Source: Trichoplax adhaerens (Eukaryota > Placozoa > Uniplacotomia > Trichoplacea > Trichoplacidae). Taken from it: a stretch of DNA of 64,000 nt. The notes under the pieces are model-generated. The model did not search any database, was not told the DNA's origin, and saw only the letters and a list, made by a program, of their open reading frames with translations. Shown one piece after another: positions 1 to 11,250 of this stretch (positions are counted from its first letter, which is position 1; each line of letters begins with the position of its first letter). The DNA is taken from the NCBI RefSeq assembly GCF_000150275.1, contig NW_002060948.1:5374241-5438240 (forward strand). Reading direction: 5' to 3'. Both the position numbers and the translations under genes were made by a program.

Positions 1-594
1 TGTCGTCCACAGATTAAGATTTCAAATGTATCTATATGACTAATACGTAGGTAGTACGAGTACATTTCACCAATTTGATACCGTAAACTACTAGTCCAGG
101 ACTAAGCAGATCTACTTGTAGTTTTCTATGTCACTGCAAAGTGCAAAGCTTCTTGTGATCGGTAGATTTTTCAATACCTCATACCCATAGTATGCATAAT
201 CTCTTTAAAATCGTTTTACTGTATACGACTATACTCGTCTGATGCAATCCAATGCAAGAGCATGATACTTATACCCAAAGGCCACATGTGCAATTTCTCT
301 TCTTTCTCAATCTGACTGCTGATGCTGTTTCCACACATTCATAAACAATCATAATAAGTAGTAAAGTATTCCATTGCTTAACTAATCTAACCTATACTGC
401 TTCCATGCATAATACAGATGGAAGCTAAGAATGTTGTTGCCTAGCTCTTACGATAGTTCACAATTTTAGCAAATTGATTAATTCATCTTGATACATGCCG
501 ATTGGACAACATCACTTTCAGAATGGAAATAGTCCAATCGAATACATTGAATTTACTATAATCGAGTATTTATCGATGCTATAACTCTACTTAC

Positions 595-675
595 ATCACG
601 TCGAACGTTAAGGATAGCGTAGTACTCTGAATGATCAGAATTAGGATCAATTTTCTCTTGGAAATCTTCCGCCAT
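595..675 (-). CDS. DNAJC11: DNAJC11-like J-domain protein, first coding exon (partial)
   Basis: An ATG at 675 opens a 27-codon exon that ends in a clean GTAAGT donor (phase 0, exon end 595). The peptide reads MAEDFQEK...HSEYYAILNVRRD. The EYYAILNVRR part matches the start of the J domain of DNAJC11, whose family usually reads DYYSLLNVRRE. DNAJC11 is a mitochondrial protein linked to the MICOS/SAM cristae complex (family knowledge). The HPD-bearing second exon is not visible in 1-594, so the gene must continue beyond the left edge. No longer ORF covers this exon. The call rests on a short match, but the start context (CC ATG G), the donor and the motif agree. Another J-domain protein is the main alternative. 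Confidence 0.7.
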
Positions 676-769
676 GGAGGCAGTGAGCAATTTCAAGTTG
701 GAAATAAAATTTGCGCGGGCGCAGACCAAATTCAAACTGGTATCGAACTGCCCTAGGAGGAGAGGAAGA

Positions 770-781
770 TGCGCATGCGCG
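770..781. promoter_or_regulatory. NRF1-type palindromic site upstream of the DNAJC11-like exon
   Basis: TGCGCATGCGCG fits the NRF1 consensus (YGCGCAYGCGCR). It lies in a locally GC-rich patch (about 700-800) in otherwise AT-rich DNA, about 95 bp upstream of the minus-strand start codon at 675. NRF1 controls many nuclear genes for mitochondrial proteins, which fits DNAJC11. The site is seen in the sequence; the regulatory role is inferred. Confidence 0.5.
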
Positions 782-959
782 ATACTCGAGTGTTCGGCAG
801 TCGAGTGGGATAATGTGATGAAATTGGCTTACTGGGTACTGATTCAATCAGGTGAAGTAGTAACTACCATTGACTAGTTGTCTGTTTTTACTCCATTTGC
901 TATGCGCATTGCAATGTACTGTACGAGTACTACCATAGAGATTTAAAAGCACTTTGGAT

Positions 960-2545
960 CAGAACCGCAACCATGGAAATAGCTCCTAGCAACCAGCTGC
1001 TTGAAGAGTACCTTTGCATTCCCAGGGGGGATCTCTCGAAGATTACTAGTGGCAATATCATGCGATAGAGTTTGCAATCTTTTGTAGTAATAGCTTGGCT
1101 GCAGAAGCAGTGGAAGAGATACACAAGATAAACTTAACAAGTCATCGATGAGAACTATCTTCCTTCTTCAACTTGCATTAGTAGCTAATGGTTTGATAGC
1201 AAAGATTGTGCAAGAGCTTCCAGGATGAACTCGATGATCATCGGTAAATATGACTGTATCTACAATCTTAATATGTGCTAATTACTAATCTATACACATA
1301 AATAAACAATTGACTGCAGAAATAGTGGAAGAATACGTTCTAGCATTAACTTAATAATCAACTGTAATACCTATCCTCTACGTCCTATTTGTATTAGTAG
1401 TGAGTACATTGCCTTAACTGCAATAGCTATGGTGGAAGAATACACGTTGGCATTAGCGGTAATAACTTTCTTCCACGTCCTACTTGTGTTAGTAATGAAT
1501 TACCTAAATGCAGCAATAGTGCAAGAGTACGTACAACCATTTACTTAACTATGATCAGTTGTAGCTACTATATTTTTATCCACATATCTGAGTTCGTAAT
1601 TCTATACTTGACTGCAGAAATAGTGAGCGAGTATACGTAAAGACTAGCTCAATAAGTGATGAGCGATAGCTCCCTTTCATCTCAAATTTGTGCGGCTGTT
1701 GATAATAACTACCCTACAGAAAAGAGTGAAAGAGTCTTCACAAGCAGCTTAACAATGTTCGCTAGCGATTACTGTATCTTCGATCTTATATGTATTACTA
1801 GCTGATTGCTTAGTACAATAGTAGTAGAAGAGTGCACACCACGATTAAGTCAGTAATCATTGGTAATAATTTACTATATCTTCAATCTCTGCTTGTATTA
1901 ATTACTAATTTATATAAAACAACCTACCTTATAAGTAAGAAAAAGAATTTGCTAAAGGATAACTCAGCAAATCATCGTTAATATTTACTGTATCTTCAAT
2001 AATCTCAACTTGTATTAGTACCTAATATCACTGGGTTGCAGAAATGGTGGCAGACAATAACCACTATATCTTCAATCTCGCACACAGCATTAACCGCTAG
2101 TTTAAACAAAGACATAAACACTTAACTCCAGAAATAATCCAAGAGGACACACTAGGGTTAACTTAGTAATCATTGCTAATAATTGTTATATCTTCAATCT
2201 CATGCTTGTATTAGTTGGCAATTGACTGCAGAGATTGTGGAAGAGTATATGCATCTAACTCAGCGATCAGGCTAGGTTATTACGAGCTAAATTATAGACG
2301 CATACTAGATTTACGTTGATCACATTGATCGGTGATAACTATCTTCAATCATATATTTATATTGCTTGCTTATCGAATGATTGAAGAAATAGTGAAAGGG
2401 CAAGGATTAACTCAGTAATTAGGGTCAGTTTGCATAATTACTGACCAGCTTATTAACGCTTATAAAACTTGCATTGACTGATCGATAACCATTGTTAATT
2501 TCAATCTTGTATTAATAGCTAGGCAATTGAGTGCAAGACGAATAT
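960..2545. repeat. Degenerate repeat array upstream of the first UGT gene
   Basis: A diverged unit recurs about every 90-170 bp. Its core resembles TGCAGAAATAGTGGAAGAGT, followed by AACTCAGTAATCAT and then ATCTTCAATCT..TTGTATTAGTA. Clear cores begin near 1101, 1314, 1416, 1509, 1613, 1713, 1808, 2036, 2126, 2223 and 2381. Copies vary in length and none holds a convincing ORF; short ORFs at 930-1140 are chance frames. The array ends just before the UGT start codon, so it could hold promoter elements, but it may equally be an old minisatellite. Confidence 0.7.
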
Positions 2546-2601
2546 AAAGGTACCTTAAAATTTCTACAGTAGTGCTACATTCTCCCATTCCTATCTCGGT
2601 A

Positions 2602-4650
2602 ATGCTGCTCTTCAACAAGCCATGGCAGGCAATAGCAGTGGTAATGCTATGCCTTCTCTTCATGACAAATCCACAATATGGTAATGGTGCTAAAATATTA
2701 TCTATTGCACTATTCTATCCAAGTCATGCAAGAGTTATGAAGGAAATAGCAGCCCAATTACAAGCAAGAGATCACTCCGTTGTCCTTGTTATTTCATCTA
2801 TCAGTGAGACTGTACAAGATCTTCAGGAGTATCAATTTAAAACCAAATACTATCAGACACCAGTAACAAAATCAGCTATATCAGATTGTTCTGCTATAGC
2901 GTTACAAAACAATGACCCTCTACTGACGGCATGTTATGAATTAATTATCAGCGATGCACGAGCATTTAGCAATGATAAGAAGCTATTGGATGAATTAAAG
3001 AATGAAAATTTTGGTAAGCAATTGATTGAGCGATATGGTCATGAAGCATAGCATTACCTAGGCAGATCTAAAAGATTTGGATACTATCAGTTATAAATTG
3101 ACATACAATAAAAACAGGCTGCAAATGAATACTAATGAAAGGCTGTAAATAATCGATAAACTTAAACAGCAGATTATTGTTTACCATGTATGTAGTAACA
3201 GATCAATTTGCGTTTATGCACCACAAATGTAGTAAAAGAATGCAAACAATAGATGCAGTTTAGAGTAATTTACGAATCTCTATCTATCACTACTATGTTA
3301 TGGTTGTTTACGTCAACGAGAATAAAGATAAATCATACCTTGTGGGTATATTTTACTTCTTTAGTTGTTTTAAATTTTAGCGCACCTCACGATAGAAGTA
3401 AGTCATTTGATTTTGATTGCTGCTGTAATGCTATTATTTTTATCATTAGTGTACTTAACAACATAGTTTAGGTAAAACATTGAAATAACTATTACTGATG
3501 CTAGTCATTGGTATTATTCATAGATGCGATAGTGTGCGATGTTAGCTGCTACATGTGTCAAGTAGTAGCCGAATATATTGATATTAAGATCCAAGTGGAT
3601 GTATCCCTATTTGGATTTGGTGATCCTTTGCTGGCGCGTGCATTCAATATTCCTAGTCCATTAGCTTATGTTCGTCAAGTTGGATTAACATCACCGTACA
3701 AAATGGGTTTATATCATCGTACATTTAATGTCATCTTAAGATTGATTGTGCCCTTTTTCATCGATCAATTCATGTTTAATCCGATGTATGCAGCTATCAA
3801 TACTACAAATCTTGGCCTTGATTCCTTGCCAAATTACAGCATTAAAAGATCTACCTTCTTGCTTGTCAACTCCGATTTTGCTCTTGAGAACTCACGTCCA
3901 ATTACTCCAACGACGAAAGTCGTTGGTCCAATTCTTCCAAGGCCACCAGCAGCATTACCCCCTAATTTACAGCAATTTATCAATTCTAATAATAAAGGCA
4001 CAATTGTGGTATCGTTTGGTTCAGTTTTTAGTGCCTTAAAGTTTTTAACCGATATTCAAATTTTTTTCCATTCATTTGATCGGTTACCTTACAATGTTAT
4101 ATGGAAATATCCCGATGAAAATCGTGTAAATATGGATAACTCTATCAAGACAGTTCAATGGCTGCCACAAAACGATCTTCTTGGACATCCAAATGTGATA
4201 GCTTTCGTTACACATTGTGGATTAAATAGTGTCCTTGAAGCTGCCTATCATGGCGTACCTATGGTAGCTATTCCTGTAGCGGGTGATGGATATGATCATG
4301 CTCAAAAAATTTTAGCTAAAAATATAGGCGTTGTTTTGGACGTTAAGACGATTACTAGTGACGAAGTATTTAATGCCATTATGCAAGTGACAACTGATAA
4401 AAGTATTATTGCAAGTGTTAAACGAGTAGCTAAATGCATTAAAAATAGACCTAATAACAGAACACCAGTTGAGGAAGCTGTAGACTGGATAGAATATGCA
4501 CTAGGCAATGAAGGAGGACATTATCTTCGAACTATGGAATATACAATACCATGGTATAAACTATATTTAATAGATATTTTCACTATATTTTTTATTGCAC
4601 TTTTTATAATTCTAAAAATCTTTCAATTCATACACAAGAAATTTTTCTAA
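2602..4650 (+). CDS. UDP-glycosyltransferase (UGT family), copy 1
   Basis: Two exons, 2602-3013 and 3524-4650, join in phase 1 (TTT G|GTAAGC ... CATAG|AT GCG) to give 512 residues. The start ATG at 2602 directly precedes a signal peptide (about residues 1-29). The N-terminal acceptor domain carries the likely catalytic His42 (FYPSHARV). The C-terminal donor domain has the UGT signature from WLPQNDLLGH (about residue 350) through THCGLNSVLEAAYHGVP. A single membrane segment near the end (LYLIDIFTIFFIALFIILKIF) is followed by the cytosolic tail KKFF, a dilysine ER-retrieval signal. It should transfer sugar from a UDP-sugar to small lipophilic substrates in the ER lumen. The residue pair that is normally Asp-Gln reads Asp-Gly (GDGYDHA). 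The substrate cannot be told. A paralogue lies at 21799-23810. Confidence 0.9.
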
Positions 4651-6036
4651 AATTGAAATTACGGTACAATACTATATTTATTTACAGTCAGAAATTTGTA
4701 CGCCATAATTTTAAAAAAGAAACCACAGTAGAGTTTAATACATGGCTTTGAACGAATAATGAACGATTGCCAACAATTTACTGTTATTATCGTTTTGAAC
4801 CTGCAAACTCTGTTGGTATCTTTTCCTTTGCTCATTTAGGTAATCCTAGGCAATGCCGTGAGTTTAGTATTGCTTCTTAATAGGTTATGTACTAAGGTAT
4901 ATAAACTGATGCATCGAGTAGATCGGTAGTTCTTGCCTATGCGTATGTTGTAGATTCTTTAGCGGTTTAAGATTTTACTGTAACAAAAGTTTAATTCATT
5001 ACATTAATTAAATCCGATTTGTTTAATGTTATCATTATGTACCCCAACGAATTGACTTTGTTACATCCTACAGCATAATTTTTCGAGTAATAAAAGACGC
5101 CCACATTAGATTGTTTGTCTGTATTTATGGAACTTAATTTTCACATTTTGAGACTTGGAGCTTAAGTAGCTAACATGTAAAATTTTGTGTTAGTTACTCA
5201 TTATATCGTTATTTATTATCTATGTAAAATGGTACACTTCGGAATCTCAAATTAGCGATAAAATTTAACTGATCTGGAATTTCCTAACAAGTTTGCGATC
5301 TATTCTTTGATTGAATTTGCTTTCAAGCCAAACACAACTTGGTATTGTTGCTACAAAATCCTGAATTGGTATTAATATTGTTGTTCTGTTAATTGCTTCT
5401 CTTCATATTCTGTTTCGTAAATCAAATATACCAAAGTATCACAAAGCAATAAACTATAGTAATATATTATAATTATCTATCAACAACCAGATGTAAGCAT
5501 CGTAGGACGTAATGTACGATAAATTTATTTCAAACTGTGAATCAGAAAATTTCGAGTAGAGAGTTAAGAAGTTTTTTTTTTGAAGAACTTGTTACAATTC
5601 AAAGGCCTTCTCTCATTTCATGACACTACAATGCTGTAGTAACTCGCTATTACATAGCGCATTAGTTCGTACATCAGTCCAGTAAGACCGTAGTTTATCG
5701 TAATAATTTACTATAAACCGTTTGTTGTCGAAATGGTGATATTTTTCAGGATTCATCAATACATAATATTAAAATCAACCTTCAATATAATAACTCATAA
5801 CTACAGTTTATTATACGCAAGAAAACGCATCATTGCTACCACAACAGAGTCCCTAACAGTACGTATTGTAACTTATACCCATTAGCCTACTAATTTATTC
5901 GTATCAAAATTTGAATAGCTATTGGAATTGTTGGCGACATTCATAATCTAGTAAATTATCTTAATCAAAATTATCAGTAAGTAAAGAAAATAAGGAATTC
6001 CCTTAATTATAACTTATAGTAATAAAGCGATCAAAA
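4651..6036. other. Intergenic; contains the segment later duplicated at 13105-13380
   Basis: No coding exon is visible. The stretch 5640-5940 (from TTAGTTCGTACATCAGTCCA) recurs with about 85-90% similarity at 13105-13380 in the same orientation, marking one edge of a segmental duplication. It contains the 3' flank of WDR1. Confidence 0.6.
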
Positions 6037-9000
6037 CTATATATCCCATAATCTTGTACAACAGTCGCTGCCAACAGATACGAATGAAGAATTGTCCAAC
6101 CAGACAATACCATTCACAGGGGACATCGGATGGGCTCCTACAGATATATTTAAAGTTAAGTATAATCGATAACTGTTTCCATTAAGGTAATACCTAATTA
6201 TTTATAAAATCTCCTTCATTACTACAATATACAGGCCTAAACTTTTAGTGAGTCGGAACTACAGTTATACTGTACCTTTGACGATTGCTTTCTTGCCAGC
6301 ATCGGCAACTGACCACAATATAACATTGGAATCAATGCCACCAGATGCAATATATGTAGAATCAGGTGACCAAGCAAGGTACGATACTCGGGCGGTATGA
6401 TAACTCCAACTATGTAGTGTCTACAATATATTTCAAATGACATTAATAATCGGAAATACAATAATCGCTAAGTTGTATAATTGAAGATTCATGATATCAA
6501 ATAATGCTTCTTACTACAGAGTAAGCCTTTGTTGCCATTACGGTGAGACATCTTTGAGAATCTCCAACAGCTAACAATTCGCCATTTGGCGAATATGCCA
6601 GATGCGACGGAGTACCTCTCACAGATACCTTAGTTATTTCTTCCAAGTTATACCCGCTTACTTTGTAAACATACACGAAATTTTCCTATATTCAAATATT
6701 AAAACTACTTACAACATATTTCTGTAACAAGTGTTATTTTGCCAATTTAATTTAGCTATCTTGTACCTTGCTACTTCCAACAGCTAGTTCACAAGTTACA
6801 GAGTTGAATGAGATACTGTTTGGCTCATACTTCACAAGTAAACTATTTTCTTTTTGGCCTTCATTAGTGATCGAGATCTGATATCATAACGTAAATATAA
6901 TAGAAACGAAATTACCGTTTGATAAACAAATCTTGAAAGGCCTTGTCTAATTTCATGTATTATGTACCTCGTTCATGCACGCAACAAAAATAATGTTGCC
7001 TCCCCCACTACACAAAGCGCGAGGTTGAGAGTCTAATTTCAGGGAATAAGAACTAAAACAAAGTTATAAAAATCGATTATATTTTCACTAAAAATAATTT
7101 CTATAGTAATCTACTGCTATAACATACCTGTACTCGTTAGATGCGGTTGAAAACTTTTTCATGCAATCGTCAATTCCTACGGTGTAAACTTCGTCTCCAA
7201 CGGTAAGCATAGCGTTAACTTGATTGTTATGACCGACGCCTTTAATTTCATCGTTATCTCCAGTGGTAGTATCCCAAGATAGTGTCATAGGTTAAAGACA
7301 TAAAACAATCTAAAAATTCATTTAATTCTGTAATGGTAACGTTATCTATACAGTAAAATACGGGTTACAGTTAGACGATCGAAAAGATATTTGTTAATCC
7401 GGTATAGTCTACAGTGTATATCTTTTTCTTGTCAGCCGATAAGGTTATAGCAGTAATAGCCTTTTGATGTCCCTATATTAACAAATAGATGATTAATATG
7501 AATAAGTATTGCTTCAAAGAACGTTTAAGTTTAGAGCAATTGAACCTTTATGATTATACCTTAATAACTTTCGTCAAAGCTGAATTACTAAAGTCTAAAT
7601 AGTTTATGTAGCCGGAAAGTGATACTGATAGAATATGATCCCCTTGCCACAAGCATCCCAATTGTTGATCGAGTAACTTACTGCCTACGTTAATTGTACT
7701 AAAAAATTTTCATGTCAAAAAGATGTAAATCCAAATTTATGTATAAATTCAATAAGTAGTATAAGCGACTAAATATTTACCCCATCAGCTCAAGCGTATT
7801 AGCATCCCATAATTTGACAGATTTATCCGCGGAACAAGTAATAAGTTGGGCTGAGTCTGCTTTCCAGGCAGACTGTTTTAAAATAAAACGAATTGATATA
7901 ATCAAGTATCTTTCCTAAGCTATCATGATATAGCTATTATTAATACTTTTATAACTACTGTGGAAAAATGGATAATTAATACATTACTCTACCCCATAGA
8001 TTCCACCACTATGAGCGGGATTGCCAAGTTCTCCTTCTTTTTCTGCAGTCTTACCGTTATACAAAAATGCTCTTCCATCTGCTCCACCAGATACGAATTT
8101 TTCTCCATTAGGAGAAAATTTAATGGTATTAATAAACTTAGAATGGCTCTATGAATAGGTAAAATAAGCTTTAATAAAGTATTCCAGTATAACAGTAAAA
8201 TTAATCGATCACTAAATAAATGATCATTACATTGATCTTTTGATCGAATTTAAAAGGTGGTCCAGAATGAAACGCGATCTGCATGTCTTCTCCTCCAGTA
8301 GCAACCTTGTATGGTCGTGATGGTTTGAAGTCAACACAAGTTATTGGCTTATGATGACCAGTGATAGTACCGACGCTACTTCCGCTGTCCCATAAGAAGG
8401 CGCTCGCGAACCTTATCAATACAAAATATAAGCAATTAGACTTTTTATCCCTATGAAAGTATTATTGTCTGAATAGAGCCCTACTTCTCTCTACCATCAC
8501 CAGCGGTAATGATCCTCTTACTGTCTGGTGACCAACAAAGATCATAAATCGCTCCGTGGGGTTGATACTCATACTTTAACAAATGTTCACGCTGTGTAGT
8601 GTCCCAAATTCGAATTTTTCCTCCAGTGTCTGAATATAGGTAGCAGTAACAATGAATATAGTCGTAATTTTGATCACATTCATATGAAGAATGGAGAAAT
8701 CGTTCTATGGAATTTGCTTACCAGCAGATGCAATATAGAACCCACTCGGAGCATAGCGTGCAACTGTTGTTTGCAGAGCATGTTGAGCATAAACATCACT
8801 TTCAGCTAAGTTCTGTGGACGTTAATATCATTAGTTAATTTTTGATTTAGTAATTAATGATTTACTGAGTCAATTTGACGATTAATAACACATGATGTAG
8901 AGCATTCAAATTCTTTATCATTACAGTAGTATTATATATCAAATGTTGTCAGGATTTTGTAGACGCCTTTGCAAGGAATTAAAGTTGTATAGTACTGTAT

Positions 9001-9181
9001 ACCGATCTCTAGATGAAAGTAATTCAATATTTGTATCACGGTATCTAAGTGCTCCAAATACCTCGATATTTCTGATTATAACATGGTTTCCAATACAATA
9101 TAAGAAATTTTTGCCCTTAGGATCGCCACCAATCTGAACACTTCGTCCACGTTCTGTTCGAGGCAAAGCTGCAAAGCAGTT
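6037..9181 (-). CDS. WDR1: WDR1 / actin-interacting protein 1 (WD40 repeats)
   Basis: Fourteen coding exons: 9181-9062, 8812-8722, 8629-8485, 8411-8231, 8148-7993, 7872-7781, 7698-7560, 7472-7391, 7281-7128, 7052-6968, 6877-6767, 6685-6518, 6420-6276, 6137-6037. All join in frame to 589 residues (human about 606). Only a short first exon carrying the ATG, upstream of 9181, was not located. WDR1 speeds cofilin-driven disassembly of actin filaments through two seven-bladed propellers. Diagnostic strings include [54 protein letters not shown] and a final WD40 strand RLWDI before the stop. All introns are GT-AG except 7282-7390, which reads AT-AC. A truncated, frameshifted copy of the 9181-9062 exon lies at 14038-14156. 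Confidence 0.93.
7282..7390 (-). other. Probable U12-type AT-AC intron of WDR1
   Basis: Between exons 7472-7391 and 7281-7128 no GT-AG pair keeps the frame; the usual acceptor choice hits a TAA. Reading the intron as AT-AC solves this. The 5' end is ATATCTTTTC (U12 consensus RTATCCTTT), the 3' end is ...TATGACAC, and a branch-like TCTTTAAC has its second branch-region A 10 nt before the 3' end. Splicing gives GLT-I-SWDTTTG, matching the WDR1 family. The length is 109 nt. Confidence 0.8.
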
Positions 9182-9640
9182 CTCTAGAAAAGATTTAATG
9201 TATTAATCATTTTAATATTATTTTTAATTTTATAGCTATAATAACGACTACCGATTAATCCTTAAATTAACGAGAACATCGGCAGATATCACACCTCTTT
9301 ACTATGTCTACTGAGTTAAATTTTAATTTCTTATTGCTCAGGAATTTCTTGTACGTCAAATAGCATCCATGAAATGTATTTCTACAAGAATGTTTACAAC
9401 ATGAACTATGATCCTTTATTTCTTACAATGGAAAAATACTGTACCAGAAAAGCAATTTAGCTTCTGATTTACAAAAAGTTAAGAATAGTAAAATGTGTTT
9501 TCTGTCAGAGCAAAAATAGTAGCAACTACTCCACTCTACATTTCATTTCTGTAATATAAGGTTTGCATCCAAATTCGTAGTATCTGGTGTTAGTATTGGT
9601 AGTTAACCTAGCAGAGTTGTAAATCGTCACACCTGATCTG
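9182..9640. other. 5' flank and probable first intron/exon region of WDR1
   Basis: The missing first coding exon of WDR1 (a few residues plus ATG) should lie here or a little further right on the minus strand. I could not identify it with confidence. The stretch is duplicated at about 14157-14640. Confidence 0.4.
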
Positions 9641-11250
9641 ATACTTGATTAGCTTACGACTTTATCATGACCAAATCAAAAGTATAGTAGAGTACTTTCC
9701 GTAGTACTTGTTATGTACTATCATTATTCTTATTTTCTAGCAACAAGGTTGAAGATAACTTGATCACTCACAATTCAAGAGATTGCATGCTTGCAGTCTA
9801 CCGTACCAGTGCTACTGTCGTTAATTTGTTAATTATTTATTTGAACCGTAATCTTGAAGTCTATTCAATTTGCTAACAACAATCAATTTATCAAGAAGTA
9901 AACTTGGTTTAGCTTAAAATTTAATATGATAGACTAGATGATGATTGTCTATTTGCTTGTTTCATTAGCAACATGTTCTAAAAGAGCTTGCTTACGAGAG
10001 ATTACACACCTATAGCCTATCGTAGCAGGACTAAAAAAATTGTAATTATTTGACCCCTAATCTTGAAATCGATTCAATGAAGCTCACAAATCTATCTGTC
10101 AAGGCAAGTCGATAAAAATTGACGTTGGATCAGCTTTAAACTTAGCACGATAGAGTCGATCGACATTGTCTCCTAGTGTATTTCAATAGCAATACACTTG
10201 GAGACAACTAAACTTCCAATTTAAGAGATTAAGCGCCTGCAGCCTAATGTTCAAGGAGCCTAGGACTACTGAATTATTATTATTTGACCCCTAATCCTGA
10301 GACCAATTCTAAGACGTCAATCCCTCAAGACAAGTCGATAAAACTGGATGTTGGATCAATTTATCAGCCTACCATAGCAGTATTACCGTCATGAATTAAT
10401 GAATTTACATGACCCGTCATGCTGGAAGTCGATTCAATTTGCTAACAAATCTATTCCATCAAGACAAGTCGATAAAAATTAAAGTTGGATCTACTTCCAA
10501 TTTCATACGATAGAGTCGATCGATATGGTCTCTATGCGTGTTCCAATAGCAACACGCTTGGAGATAAACTAAAAACTCACAATTCAAGAGATTACGTGCC
10601 TGCAGCCTAACGTACAAGGACTAATCAATTATTTGACCCCTATTTCATGATGCCAATTCTTCAGGAAAAGTAGATGAAATGTAATGCACGATCAATTTAT
10701 AACTCAACATGATAGAGTAGATCCACATTGTCTCTTTGCTTGTCTAATGAATAACATGCTCACAACTGAAGAGACTATATGCATACAGCCTACCATCACA
10801 GAATATTACGATGAGGAATATTCATTTATTTGACCCTCAATCATGACATCAATACAATTTATGAAGCAATCTATCGATCAAGATTAGTCGATAAAAATTG
10901 ACGTAGGATCCATTTCAAAATTAGCAGGATAGAGTCGATCGGCACTGTCTTCTTGCGTATTCGAATAGCAAGACGCTTAGAGAGACAAATTTAACTCCTA
11001 ATTTAGCAAATTACACGCCTACAGCCTACTGTACCAGGACTAACGAAATCACTTGAATGAATTCGTTAGCCGTTAATCCTAAGGGCGATTAATGTTTACG
11101 CGATCGACAAGTAGATAAAATTAGACGTTGGATCAACTTAGAACTTAATAGGATAGCGTAGATCGACATTATCTCCTTGATTGTTCGTCTAACAACATGC
11201 TTGAAGACAACTTACTCCCAATTTAAGGCAATATCACTTACTTAAATTAC
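9640..11250. repeat. Tandem array of ~200-240 bp degenerate repeats
   Basis: Units share TTTGACCCCTAATCTTGA, then TCAAGACAAGTCGATAAAA, GTTGGATCAA, GATAGAGTCGATCGACATTG, TAGCAACATGCTTGGAGACA and GAGATTACACGCCTGCAGCC in the same order. Unit starts fall near 9839, 10049, 10288, 10409 (short), 10632, 10830 and 11065. Similarity is roughly 75-90%. No ORF persists. The same family fills 14700-16350, so the array was copied together with the WDR1 5' end. Confidence 0.85.

Noticed and set aside
1-594. Second DNAJC11 exon (HPD motif) on the minus strand
   Set aside because: No J-domain helix or HPD-coding exon could be found; the intron seems to run past the left edge.
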